Below, piece by piece: positions 26,369 to 34,269 of a stretch of DNA of 64,000 nucleotides. Within the stretch, counting starts at the first letter, position 1. Each line of letters begins with the position of its first letter. Below the pieces are notes generated by a model. It was given only the letters and a program-made list of their open reading frames with translations. It had not been told where the DNA came from and searched no databases. The translations under genes were made by a program, and so were the position numbers. The stretch is from an uncultured Candidatus Melainabacteria bacterium (GTDB lineage Bacteria; Cyanobacteriota; Vampirovibrionia; Gastranaerophilales; Gastranaerophilaceae), in assembly GCA_934692295.1 (NCBI GenBank), contig CAKUTL010000001.1, positions 62,001 to 126,000 of the forward strand, in the 5' to 3' direction.

Positions 26369-27643
26369 ATGAAAAGACTACTAGCAGGTTTATTAGTATG
26401 CGGAATGCTTACTATCAATGCTGTCCCAGCTTTTGCTTACAAAGGAATTGACGATGTTAGCAAAACTTATTGGGCTCAACCAGAAATCGCAAGTGTTGTT
26501 AGCGATTCTGTAATGTCATTAACTAATGGTAATTTCTACCCTGAAAACAAAATTTCAAGAGTTGAATTCGTTCAAGCATTACTAAAAGTTTTAGGCAATG
26601 AAGATTTGGAAATCAAATCTAATTACAGATTTGCAGATGTTGCAAAATCAAGTGCAGCCTATGCTCCTGTTGCAAGATCTCAACAATTAGGTTTAGTATA
26701 TGGCTATCCAGACGGTACATTCAAACCAGCTGGTCACATCCTAAGAGATGAAGCTCAATCAGTAATCAGCCATATCACTATCGACGGTACTGTTGATGCT
26801 AACGTAGTTTCTAAATACTCAGATGCTAAAAAAGTTCCAGCATGGGCTAAAAATGTTTACGCTAAAACATTATCTTATGGTATCTACGTAAACCACCCAA
26901 ATGAAAATGAATTAAGACCAACTGAAGATTTAACAAGAGCTGAAGCTGCTGTATTATTATACAGATTAAGACAAAGATTAGACCTTGTTAAAGATCAATA
27001 CAAAAAAGCTACTGAAACTGTTACAGGTACAGAACACTTGAACATGGTTAAAAAAGCTCCTTCTAACGAAGTTACAGTTACTAACTTAAGAAACATCGTT
27101 AAAGAAGGTAACGTTTTAGCTATCGAATTCAACGCAGCATTCAAATCAAAATTGCATGCTGCAGGTGATGCTGTAACATTCACAAACTCAGAAGACATCG
27201 TAACTGATGAAGGTACAGTATTATTCCCAGCTGGATCTACTTTCTACGGTAACGTATTAGATATTAAAGATCCACAATGGTTCAACAAAAACGCTAGAGT
27301 TTATGCTCAAATCAACAAAGTTATTACTCCAGCAGGAAAAACAGTTGACTTGAACGCTAAACCATTCTACAAAGATTATGCTTTGAAAGAAGGGCCATGG
27401 ATGACAGCTGGTAAAGTTGCATTATACACTGTTGGTGGTGCTGCTGTTGGTACTGGTGCAGGTGTTGGATTCTCATTCATTCCTAATCCAGACAAAGTTG
27501 GTACAGGTATCGCTATCGGTACTCCGGTTGGTGCTGGTGTTGGTTTAGTTACTGGTTTAGTAACTCCAGGTTTGAACTACAGTGCTAAAAAAGGCGAAAC
27601 AGTTAAAGTTATCTTATTAGAAGATGCTAGCATCTCTAAATAG
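26369..27643 (+). CDS. Secreted S-layer homology (SLH) domain protein
   Basis: The protein has 424 residues. The signal peptide MKRLLAGLLVCGMLTINAVP ends at AFA. At least two SLH repeats follow (ISRVEFVQALLKVLG, LVYGYPDGTFKPAGHILRDE and LTRAEAAVLLYRL), which usually bind envelope polymers or peptidoglycan. The C-terminal half has a beta-rich part (LFPAGSTFYGNVLDI) and a glycine-zipper hairpin (VGGAAVGTGAGVGFSFI, then GVGLVTGLVTPGL) that may enter the outer membrane. Codons ending in C for Asn, Tyr, Phe and Ile are commoner than in neighbouring genes, suggesting high expression. GAGGAAG precedes the ATG. Confidence 0.88.
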   Translation: MKRLLAGLLVCGMLTINAVPAFAYKGIDDVSKTYWAQPEIASVVSDSVMSLTNGNFYPENKISRVEFVQALLKVLGNEDLEIKSNYRFADVAKSSAAYAPVARSQQLGLVYGYPDGTFKPAGHILRDEAQSVISHITIDGTVDANVVSKYSDAKKVPAWAKNVYAKTLSYGIYVNHPNENELRPTEDLTRAEAAVLLYRLRQRLDLVKDQYKKATETVTGTEHLNMVKKAPSNEVTVTNLRNIVKEGNVLAIEFNAAFKSKLHAAGDAVTFTNSEDIVTDEGTVLFPAGSTFYGNVLDIKDPQWFNKNARVYAQINKVITPAGKTVDLNAKPFYKDYALKEGPWMTAGKVALYTVGGAAVGTGAGVGFSFIPNPDKVGTGIAIGTPVGAGVGLVTGLVTPGLNYSAKKGETVKVILLEDASISK

Positions 27644-27666
27644 TTAACAATCAAACTATAAAAAGA

Positions 27667-27707
27667 ATCCGGTTTTAAGTTTTTACTTTTGACCGGATTT
27701 TTTTTGT
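27667..27707 (+). terminator. Rho-independent terminator of the SLH gene
   Basis: Stem AATCCGGT (27667-27674) pairs with ACCGGATT (27693-27700), followed by seven T. Confidence 0.88.
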
Positions 27708-27840
27708 AAAAAATACTACTTTATAACTACAACTTTTCTCTATAGACATCACTCCTTATGGATATAGAAATTTTAACTAAAACTTTTAAAATAATAATGT
27801 TACCTACTTGGGGTAGTAAATAAAAATATAAGGAGTGAAT

Positions 27841-28116
27841 ATGAAAAAAATTCTAGGTTTCTTTACCTTGCTTGCATTTTTAACAATTCCTGCACAGGGT
27901 GCTTTTGCATGGACATATGATGGTTTAAACAGTTTAAATCCTTTTACTGGATTTAGAAATTGCGGATGTCAAAAACAAAAAGTAGTTAAATGTAAGAAAC
28001 CAAAACTTACGAAGTGTGAGAAATTACATGGCGTAAAGATTAAGGGTGAACCTTGCGGATGTGCTGCACCAATACAGGTTGAGCCAAGATGCAACACATG
28101 CCAAAAAGCATTTTAA
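27841..28116 (+). CDS. Small secreted cysteine-rich protein
   Basis: The protein has 91 residues from the ATG at 27841, with AGGAG 5 bases upstream. A signal peptide (MKKILGFFTLLAFLTIPAQG then AFA) is followed by a mature part of about 66 residues containing nine Cys, including CGC, two KC, PCGC, and a final RCNTC. Lys-rich runs lie between them. It could bind metal or form disulfides outside the cell. No family recognised. It is monocistronic, between the SLH gene and a bidirectional terminator. Confidence 0.72.
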   Translation: MKKILGFFTLLAFLTIPAQGAFAWTYDGLNSLNPFTGFRNCGCQKQKVVKCKKPKLTKCEKLHGVKIKGEPCGCAAPIQVEPRCNTCQKAF

Positions 28117-28139
28117 AGGAACTTTTACTTCCTGAAATA

Positions 28140-28169
28140 AAAGAGGAACATAATCTTATGTTCCTCTTT
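28140..28169. terminator. Bidirectional rho-independent terminator
   Basis: AAAGAGGAACATAA (28140-28153) pairs with TTATGTTCCTCTTT, separated by two bases. It lies between the convergent Cys-rich and kinase genes. Confidence 0.88.
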
Positions 28170-28195
28170 GTATATAATATTTCGTTTTTTATAAA

Positions 28196-29032
28196 CTAAA
28201 ATTCAATAGCTCTAAGAGCGTTAAAGATTTTATCTGTAATTTCTTGAATATATTCTTGGCTAACCATTCCATTGATTACAGCATCAGAAATTTGATAAGC
28301 AGGACGAATATACTGTTGAGCGGTTTTATTTACGTCTGCAAACTGTAAATCCGCAGCCTCTCCAGTTTTACCACGTTGAGCAGCTCGTTTGTACCATCTA
28401 TCTTTGATAACTTCAAGCGGAGTGAATACATAAACTTTAACATCCATAATATCTCTCACGCCTTCATTCAAAACATACAAACCTTCTGTTAGAATAACTT
28501 TTGCCGGTTTCTTTTCATCACCGTTCGGATCAGATTCACAAGTTACAAAATTGTAACGAGGGGATTTGATTGTTAAACCTTCTTTTAATGAAACCAAATG
28601 ACTCTTCATTAAGTCTAAGTCGATTACATCTGGAGTGTCGAAACTAAATCCTGTTTTGAATAGTGCTTCGTAACTTCCGGCTTCTTTCAATTCTTTCGAT
28701 GTGTCTTTGTAATAATCATCACAACGAATTACGGTATAAATACCTTCTGTTTTATTTTTAATACATGCCTTTATTGTATTATCAACAAAAACAGTTTTCC
28801 CTGATGCACTTTCACCTGTTATACCGATTAAAAAAGTTTTCTTTTTCTCTTGAACAACTTTTCTTGCAATATTCATTATCAAATTGTCAGATATTTTCAA
28901 AAACAAAGGTTGTTCTTGTTTTTTATCTTCTTCAAGGATTTTTTTCAATGTTTCTACAATTGTAGATATTAATTCCATATCTCTGCGGTTTGAATAAAAA
29001 TCATAACTTGTCAATTCGAAATCCTTTAACAT
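28196..29032 (-). CDS. Uridine kinase-like P-loop kinase
   Basis: The protein has 278 residues. Walker A is GITGESASGKTVF, in the style of uridine kinase and phosphoribulokinase. IRCDDYYKD carries the base-catalytic Asp region, FDTPDVIDLDLM matches the FDHPDAFD element, and VILTEGLYVL is the Walker B strand. The ending FADVNKTAQQYIRPAYQISD fits the family. The N-terminal 60 residues are an added helical part. Substrate may be a nucleoside or a sugar. The gene is single. Confidence 0.82.
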   Translation of the reverse strand: MLKDFELTSYDFYSNRRDMELISTIVETLKKILEEDKKQEQPLFLKISDNLIMNIARKVVQEKKKTFLIGITGESASGKTVFVDNTIKACIKNKTEGIYTVIRCDDYYKDTSKELKEAGSYEALFKTGFSFDTPDVIDLDLMKSHLVSLKEGLTIKSPRYNFVTCESDPNGDEKKPAKVILTEGLYVLNEGVRDIMDVKVYVFTPLEVIKDRWYKRAAQRGKTGEAADLQFADVNKTAQQYIRPAYQISDAVINGMVSQEYIQEITDKIFNALRAIEF

Positions 29033-29189
29033 TAGTACTTCCCCTTTGCAAACATGTTAATATTCTACTTTAAAATTATTTAAACCTCCACTAAAGATGA
29101 AATTTTGTAACAAAAATTTTATGAAAAATTAAAGTTTTTATATAAATGTGCCGTAATACAAATTGTTGAGATAATAAGGAGTATAATTT

Positions 29190-29363
29190 ATGTACACAGA
29201 TGAAATTTTTGAAAACGCATTAAAAGAAACAAAAGAAGAAAGTTTCAAAGCATTGCAAGGTGAAGTGAAGACTGTAGAAAGAGTAATTGAAAAACTTTTA
29301 ACTCAGCTATTAGAATGTACTTCAGCTGTATCAGAACGTGATTTTCACGTTTGCGGGGTTTAA
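29190..29363 (+). CDS. Small acidic helical protein, 57 residues
   Basis: ATG at 29190 is preceded by AAGGAG (29177-29182) at ideal spacing, and the frame ends in TAA at 29363. The product (MYTDEIFENALKETKEESFK...) is predicted helical and ends in VCGV. A perfect palindromic terminator follows. Ribosome site plus terminator make a real gene likely. No family recognised. Confidence 0.65.
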   Translation: MYTDEIFENALKETKEESFKALQGEVKTVERVIEKLLTQLLECTSAVSERDFHVCGV

Positions 29364-29396
29364 AAACAACTTTTAAGACTTGAACAAAATCAAATA

Positions 29397-29426
29397 AAAA
29401 GAGTTCCTAAATTTAGGAACTCTTTT
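29397..29426. terminator. Perfect palindromic bidirectional terminator
   Basis: A 30-base perfect palindrome (arms AAAAGAGTTCCTAAA and TTTAGGAACTCTTTT) lies between the 57-residue gene and the convergent gene at 29445. Confidence 0.88.
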
Positions 29427-29444
29427 CGTCTTTTTGCGTTGGAT

Positions 29445-30644
29445 TTATATGTTGGGGTTATATTTGAATTTTGTTGGGTCTTGTTGTTGAGATGATTGAT
29501 AAGGATTTGAGAAAATACTTCCAGTTTGATTATACATTCCATATGAGCTATATGGATTAAAGATATTATACGAATCAAATGATGGACTGATTGCAGACAT
29601 TGAACCGTACGGATTACTCATTGAGAAACCATTTGTTGATGACAAGAATGGATTTGTCAATGGTGATTGATAAGTTGTTATTGGATTTGTATAAGCTGGT
29701 GTTGTATAAGAAGGAGTCGTGTAAGACGGTGTTGTAACTTCTCTTTGTGCTGTTCCGTTATTTTGACCTTGAGTTACACCAGTTTCAGTGCTTGCTCCTT
29801 GTTGTTCATCAGAAGTTTGTTGAACAGGTTGTTGTATTGGCTGTTGTACCGGTTGTTCAGAAACAATAGGAGTTTGTTGCTCTGCTCGTTGGCGAGCTTC
29901 CATTTCTGCTCGTTCTTGAGCCTCCCTTTGTATTGCTCGTTGAGTTTCAGTTGGAGCAGTTGTATCTTGAATTCCTACTCGTTCTAGTTCTGCAGCTTGT
30001 TGTTCTTCAAGACTCTGAGCTTCAGCCATCTGTTCCTGAGCTTCTTCTTTTTGTTCAGTATAAGATTTACCAACAACTTTACTTGTCAACCATTCGCCAA
30101 CAATCCAACCAACAATGCTGCCAATTCCAGGACAAATTGCTGAACCAATTGCGGCACCAAGTGCACCTCCACCCAATCTTGCAGCAGATTTACCTGCCTC
30201 AAGAAGTGCAGCACCTGCACCTTGCTCTTTTGCGGTCGTTACAATATTTGGGATTTCACATGCTACTGTTAAAACAGCTCCAATAAATGGCATTTTTTTA
30301 GCAACACCTTTAACGAAACCTTTAATTCCTCCCCAAATACCACTTTTACCTGCGGCTTTAGCTGCTTTTGCAGCAAATTTTGTACTTTTAAACAAATCTT
30401 TTGGTGTCGAAATAAGATCTTTAGCTAATCGTTTAAAAAATCCCCCTTGAGCTGCTTTTCTTACTGCCACATGTTTTTCTAAAGCCTTAACTCCAGCATC
30501 AGCTTTCATAAAAATTGAACCTTTGGCACTTCTCATTGCCTTACCCATGGTTTCTGAGCCAGTACCCAAAATCAGTTCAGGTGCAAGATTACATACCTTT
30601 TTCCCATACTTGAAACCTAATTTCAAAATTGATGATATTCCCAT
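29445..30644 (-). CDS. Glycine-zipper membrane-active protein with Gln/Pro tail (paralog B)
   Basis: The protein has 399 residues and no recognised family. The N-terminal 110 residues are basic with Ala/Lys helices (TKFAAKAAKAAGKSGIWGG). KKMPFIGAVLTVACEIPNI is a hydrophobic helix. A glycine-zipper hairpin follows (LGGGALGAAIGSAI, then PGIGSIVGWIVGEWLTSKV and GKSYTEQ). The rest is a Glu/Gln coiled coil, then a Gln/Pro/Thr-rich and a Ser/Asn/Tyr-rich tail. The block from STPKDL to the coiled coil is shared with the neighbour at 30792. There is no signal peptide. Possible roles are a secreted pore-former or a scaffold; both are guesses. Confidence 0.72.
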   Translation of the reverse strand: MGISSILKLGFKYGKKVCNLAPELILGTGSETMGKAMRSAKGSIFMKADAGVKALEKHVAVRKAAQGGFFKRLAKDLISTPKDLFKSTKFAAKAAKAAGKSGIWGGIKGFVKGVAKKMPFIGAVLTVACEIPNIVTTAKEQGAGAALLEAGKSAARLGGGALGAAIGSAICPGIGSIVGWIVGEWLTSKVVGKSYTEQKEEAQEQMAEAQSLEEQQAAELERVGIQDTTAPTETQRAIQREAQERAEMEARQRAEQQTPIVSEQPVQQPIQQPVQQTSDEQQGASTETGVTQGQNNGTAQREVTTPSYTTPSYTTPAYTNPITTYQSPLTNPFLSSTNGFSMSNPYGSMSAISPSFDSYNIFNPYSSYGMYNQTGSIFSNPYQSSQQQDPTKFKYNPNI

Positions 30645-30732
30645 TTCAATTCCCCTATGTTTTTCCCCGTACTATATTAAAGTATTCTGCTCCACAAAAA
30701 TTGCGTTTTATATTACAAAATATTAACAATAC

Positions 30733-30763
30733 ACAACCGACATTCTGACTGAATGCCGGTTGT
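30733..30763 (-). terminator. Possible terminator after the 281-aa gene
   Basis: ACAACCGACATTC pairs with GAATGCCGGTTGT with one mismatch (30733-30745 and 30751-30763). The following minus-strand sequence is only moderately T-rich, so it may be just a hairpin. Confidence 0.45.
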
Positions 30764-30791
30764 TGAAATAGAAATGAGGGGTTTTATATTA

Positions 30792-31637
30792 TTATGCAAT
30801 AGTATTAAAATTCATATTTTGCATCATCAAATCGTTACTGTAAGGATGTGACATACTATTTGTCAAAAAGTCATTCATATTACCAACGCCTGAAAATGCA
30901 GGATTGTATTGAGGAGAGTTTTGAGCGACTTGAGGTTGTTGCTGTTGAAGCAATGCCATTGCTTCTGCTTGTTTTTCTTCTGCTTCAGCAACTTTTTCAG
31001 AATAAGATTTGCCAATGACCTTGCTAGTCAACCATTCACCTAGCCCCCATCCGATGAAACCTCCAATAGGACCAAATGCCATTGAACCTACAGCCGCACC
31101 AATTGAAGCACCGGTCAATCTAACTCCGGCCTTTGCAACTTCTGCAACACCTTGTCCAACACCTTGTTCTTTTGTTGCTTTGAAAATATTAGGCAATTCA
31201 AAACCAATCAACATCAAGTTACCAATCAAAGGCATTTTTGACCAAAAACCTTTACCTAAGCCTTTTAAGCCACCTAAAATACCACTTTTGCCGGCAGCTT
31301 TCGCTGCAGTTGCTCCGCCTTTAGTTGCAGCAATTAAATCTTTTGGAGTTGATTTTATAGAACTAAAAATTCTTGAAAAAACTGACCCACTTGTACGTGT
31401 TTTTTTCGCTACATTTAAAGCTAAATTTCCGCCACCTTCTTTTAGACCTTTAAGTAACGATTTTTTAATTGACAGATTATTTTTAATTCCTGCTTTGAAA
31501 CTATCTCTAGCACCACGAACTAAAACATCCGCACCGTCTTCAAAAAGAATAGATGGAACTGTTTTAACTGCACGCTTAACAGTTTTGATACTAGGAAGAG
31601 CCTTATACGCACTTTTTGCAATTGACACTATTGACAT
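30792..31637 (-). CDS. Glycine-zipper membrane-active protein (paralog A)
   Basis: The protein has 281 residues. It shares a long block with the gene at 29445: STPKDLIAATKGGATAAKAA, KSGILGGLKGLGKGF, KMPLIGNLMLIGFELPNIF, a TKEQG element, then the zipper ASIGAAVGSMAFGPIGGFIG and GEWLTSKVIGKSYSEK. The tail is shorter (Gln-rich, then Asn/Met-rich). The N-terminus is basic and lacks a signal peptide. The Gly-x3-Gly pattern suggests a membrane-inserting hairpin. The two genes are tandem, 147 bases apart, with a hairpin between, so they probably have separate transcripts. Confidence 0.72.
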   Translation of the reverse strand: MSIVSIAKSAYKALPSIKTVKRAVKTVPSILFEDGADVLVRGARDSFKAGIKNNLSIKKSLLKGLKEGGGNLALNVAKKTRTSGSVFSRIFSSIKSTPKDLIAATKGGATAAKAAGKSGILGGLKGLGKGFWSKMPLIGNLMLIGFELPNIFKATKEQGVGQGVAEVAKAGVRLTGASIGAAVGSMAFGPIGGFIGWGLGEWLTSKVIGKSYSEKVAEAEEKQAEAMALLQQQQPQVAQNSPQYNPAFSGVGNMNDFLTNSMSHPYSNDLMMQNMNFNTIA

Positions 31638-31749
31638 ACCTTACCTACCTTTGCATAATAAAATACACATTTTTCTAACCTACATTTATATAAAAAATTT
31701 TTCCGCCTCAAAATTGACTAAAATTTAAGAATTGTTAACAAAATTAATA

Positions 31750-31783
31750 ATAAAAATGCCGGTCGCACACATGCTCCGGCGTT
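31750..31783 (-). terminator. Rho-independent terminator, minus strand
   Basis: Stem AATGCCGG (31755-31762) pairs with CCGGCGTT (31776-31783); on the minus strand TTTTTATTATT follows. It could end the small frame at 31836-31991 or the rnhB transcript. Confidence 0.75.
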
Positions 31784-31835
31784 ATTAAACTCTCTTCTTA
31801 TTTTTAAGTTTGGTTAGTATAGTAGTTTTCTCTAA

Positions 31836-31991
31836 TTATTTTACAGCGGATAGATTCGCCTTGATTCCTGCGTCTGAATTTATTTCACACGCATTTGAAT
31901 ACGCCAAACTCCGGCGTTTCTTTGCTCCTCTTAATATTAATTCAACACTTTCGCATCTATTATTTGATGGTGTTGTTATCTTCTTTAGCAT
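31836..31991 (-). CDS. Candidate small protein, 51 residues
   Basis: The frame MLKKITTPSNNRCESVELIL... runs from ATG at 31991 to TAA at 31836. GGAG lies 9 bases before the ATG. A terminator follows about 50 bases downstream. It is basic, with two Cys. It may be cotranscribed with rnhB, 95 bases upstream. No family recognised. A plus-strand frame over the same DNA (31810-32016) lacks such signals. Confidence 0.5.
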   Translation of the reverse strand: MLKKITTPSNNRCESVELILRGAKKRRSLAYSNACEINSDAGIKANLSAVK

Positions 31992-32086
31992 TATTTCTTA
32001 CTCCATAGATTTCTGATTACAAATAATCTATCGGCAAGCTAAAGAAAAAACTTTAGAATTTTATATCATATATTAACAAATCTTAA

Positions 32087-32725
32087 TTAAAATAATGTAA
32101 GTTGTTTTTGTTTTTCAAAATGCTTTCTCAAAAATGAAGGTCTATGATATTTGCTCAATCCGTATTCATCAATTGCTCTCAAGTGTTCAGCCGTCAAATA
32201 ACCCGCATTACGATTCCAACCATACTGTGGAAACTCAGATGCAAGTTCTGCCATATACCTATCTCTTGTAACTTTAGCTAAAATACTCGCAGCCGCAATA
32301 GAAGCAGATTGACCATCACCTTTTATTATGAATTTTTGAGGATAAGTATAATTTCTGATTAGTTTATTTCCATCAACAAGGGTAATAAAATCTTTCAAAC
32401 CAGCCTTTTGAATAACATTTTCACAAGATAGTTTCATAGCCTTTAAAGACGCATTCAAAATATTTATACGTTCAATCTCTTCAACTTCAACACAAATTAT
32501 AGAATTAATAGTATTATTCAAAATTACATCATAAAGTTTTTCTCTTGCGGTATGAGAAAGCTTTTTAGAATCATTAAGTCTATCTAAATCCAAGATTAAG
32601 GAATCAGTAATTTTTGGGAAATAAACACAAGCAGCAAAAACTCCCCCCGCAGCAGGGCCTCTTCCGGCCTCATCTGTACCTATAACAACTCCACAATTCC
32701 CATCAAATTCAAATAATTCTTTCAT
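32087..32725 (-). CDS. rnhB: Ribonuclease HII
   Basis: RNase HII removes ribonucleotides from DNA and RNA of RNA-DNA hybrids. The 212-residue protein has the catalytic IGTDEAGRGPAAGGVFAACV (Asp-Glu pair), the third Asp in LVDGN, and KGDGQSASIAAASILAKVTR. The DRYM motif and the late YGWNRNAGYLTAEH are family features. The gene is monocistronic or leads the small frame downstream. Confidence 0.96.
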   Translation of the reverse strand: MKELFEFDGNCGVVIGTDEAGRGPAAGGVFAACVYFPKITDSLILDLDRLNDSKKLSHTAREKLYDVILNNTINSIICVEVEEIERINILNASLKAMKLSCENVIQKAGLKDFITLVDGNKLIRNYTYPQKFIIKGDGQSASIAAASILAKVTRDRYMAELASEFPQYGWNRNAGYLTAEHLRAIDEYGLSKYHRPSFLRKHFEKQKQLTLF

Positions 32726-32781
32726 AGATAAAATCTTACAGGGAACAAACTACAACTTCAAGCTAAATATTTGAATAGTAA

Positions 32782-32812
32782 TAAAAAAAAGTTGCCAAGA
32801 ATTATTGGCAAC
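32782..32812 (-). terminator. Strong rho-independent terminator with no annotated gene upstream
   Basis: A perfect 8-bp stem GTTGCCAA (32791-32798) with TTGGCAAC (32805-32812) is followed by eight T on the minus strand. It lies just upstream of rnhB, so it must end some minus-strand transcript from 32813-33096. Confidence 0.85.
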
Positions 32813-33096
32813 ATTAAATAAACACGAGGATATTAAGAGAGAGAGAGTATAAAAAACTTTTTTTACTTAAATCCTTTTTCAAATATTAAATTATTAACTC
32901 GTTTAAAAATTAACTTTTCTTTTCCTTGAATGCTTTTTGCATTTCCCTTACATTCTTATAAACAATTTTCGTTTTCAAAAATTGCCTTTTTTGTTGTAAT
33001 GTTATTAATATTTCTTAAACCTGCTACCAGCGTATGTTTTGAGTATATACTATGTAAATATATTACATGTAAAAATTAAATTTCAGCTTAACATAA
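32813..33096 (-). ncRNA. Candidate small RNA or tiny-ORF transcript between two terminators
   Basis: About 280 bases lie between the terminator of the GGGtGRT gene (33097-33135) and a strong minus-strand terminator at 32782-32812. No protein over 20 residues is visible. A promoter-like AT-rich stretch (minus-strand TAGTATATACTC near 33050) could start it. One tiny frame of 10 codons (MQKAFKEKKS) follows AAGGGAA near 32940. The layout implies a short transcript; identity unknown. Confidence 0.35.
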
Positions 33097-33135
33097 AAAA
33101 GCTCAGTTCCTATATTAAATAAGAAATGAGCTTTT
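33097..33135 (-). terminator. Terminator of the Fe-S scaffold/GGGtGRT pair
   Basis: Stem AAAAGCTCA (33097-33105) pairs with TGAGCTTTT (33127-33135), leading to T-rich sequence on the minus strand, 29 bases past the stop at 33164. Confidence 0.78.
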
Positions 33136-33163
33136 AAAAATTTATAAATAATTAGCTTATTAA

Positions 33164-34165
33164 CTATTTATTCATAGCTTGAGCAACTGCAACAGCACAT
33201 GCAACAGTAGCACCTACCATTGGGTTGTTACCCATACCAATTACACCCATCATTTCTACGTGAGCAGGAACTGAAGATGAACCAGCAAATTGAGCATCAC
33301 CGTGCATTCTACCCATAGTATCTGTCAAACCGTAAGAAGCTGGACCAGCAGCAACGTTATCTGGGTGAAGAGTTCTACCAGTACCACCACCTGATGCTAC
33401 TGAGAAGTATTTTCTACCATTTTCAATACACCATTTTTTGTAAGTACCAGCTACAGGGTGTTGGAATCTTGTTGGGTTAGTTGAGTTACCAGTGATAGAA
33501 ACATCAACGCCTTCTTTAACCATAATTGCAACACCTTCGTTAACATCATCTGCACCATAGCATCTAACTTTAGCTCTTTCTCCTTCAGAGAATGGAGTTT
33601 CTTTAACGATTTTTAATTCGCCTGTTTTGTAATCGTAATCAGTTTCAACAGCGGTGAAACCATTGATTCTAGCGATTACATAAGCAGCGTCTTTTCCTAA
33701 ACCGTTCAAGATAACTCTTAAAGGTTCTTTTCTAACTTTGTTAGCGTTTCTAGCGATACCAATAGCACCTTCAGCAGCTGCGAATGATTCGTGTCCAGCT
33801 AAGAAACAGAAACATTTAGTTTCTTCTCTCAAAAGCATAGCACCTAAGTTACCATGACCAAGACCAACTTTTCTTGTATCACCAACTGAACCAGGAACTG
33901 CAAATGCTTGTAAACCAAGACCAATTGCTTCAGCTGCATCAGCTGCATCTTTAATACCTTTTTTAATAGCGATAGCACAACCTAGAGTATAAGCCCAAGA
34001 TGCGTTATCAAATGCGATAGGTTGAATACCTTTAACAATCGCATCAACATCAATTCCTTTTGATAAACATAATTCACGTGCTTCGTCCAAGTTTTTAAAA
34101 CCGTATTCTGGTAAAACTTTCTTCAAAGTAGCTTCACGTCTATCTTTTCCTTCAAAATTTGCCAT
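33164..34165 (-). CDS. GGGtGRT family protein
   Basis: The protein has 333 residues and bears the family's namesake SGGGTGRTLHPDN near residue 272. Other conserved parts are GHGNLGAMLL, CFLAGHESFAAAEGAIG, ITGNSTNPTRFQHPVAGTYK and MGVIGMGNNPMVGATVACA. The biochemical function is not known to me. The family is often found beside a NifU-like scaffold, exactly as here (104 bases upstream), so a role with Fe-S clusters or redox cofactors is inferred. No signal peptide or membrane segment. Confidence 0.93.
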   Translation of the reverse strand: MANFEGKDRREATLKKVLPEYGFKNLDEARELCLSKGIDVDAIVKGIQPIAFDNASWAYTLGCAIAIKKGIKDAADAAEAIGLGLQAFAVPGSVGDTRKVGLGHGNLGAMLLREETKCFCFLAGHESFAAAEGAIGIARNANKVRKEPLRVILNGLGKDAAYVIARINGFTAVETDYDYKTGELKIVKETPFSEGERAKVRCYGADDVNEGVAIMVKEGVDVSITGNSTNPTRFQHPVAGTYKKWCIENGRKYFSVASGGGTGRTLHPDNVAAGPASYGLTDTMGRMHGDAQFAGSSSVPAHVEMMGVIGMGNNPMVGATVACAVAVAQAMNK

Positions 34166-34269
34166 AATTTATTTTCCTTATTTTTATCTTACATGTTATT
34201 TATCTACTACTACCAATTATTTAATTGGCAGAAAAGGGTATAACCCTTTGATTTATTTAAAGAAAGAAA

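Noticed and set aside
31009..31728. A 239-codon open frame on the plus strand
   Set aside because: It is exactly antisense to the glycine-zipper gene; its Pro/Ala-rich product mirrors Gly/Ala codons of the real gene, and it lacks a ribosome site.
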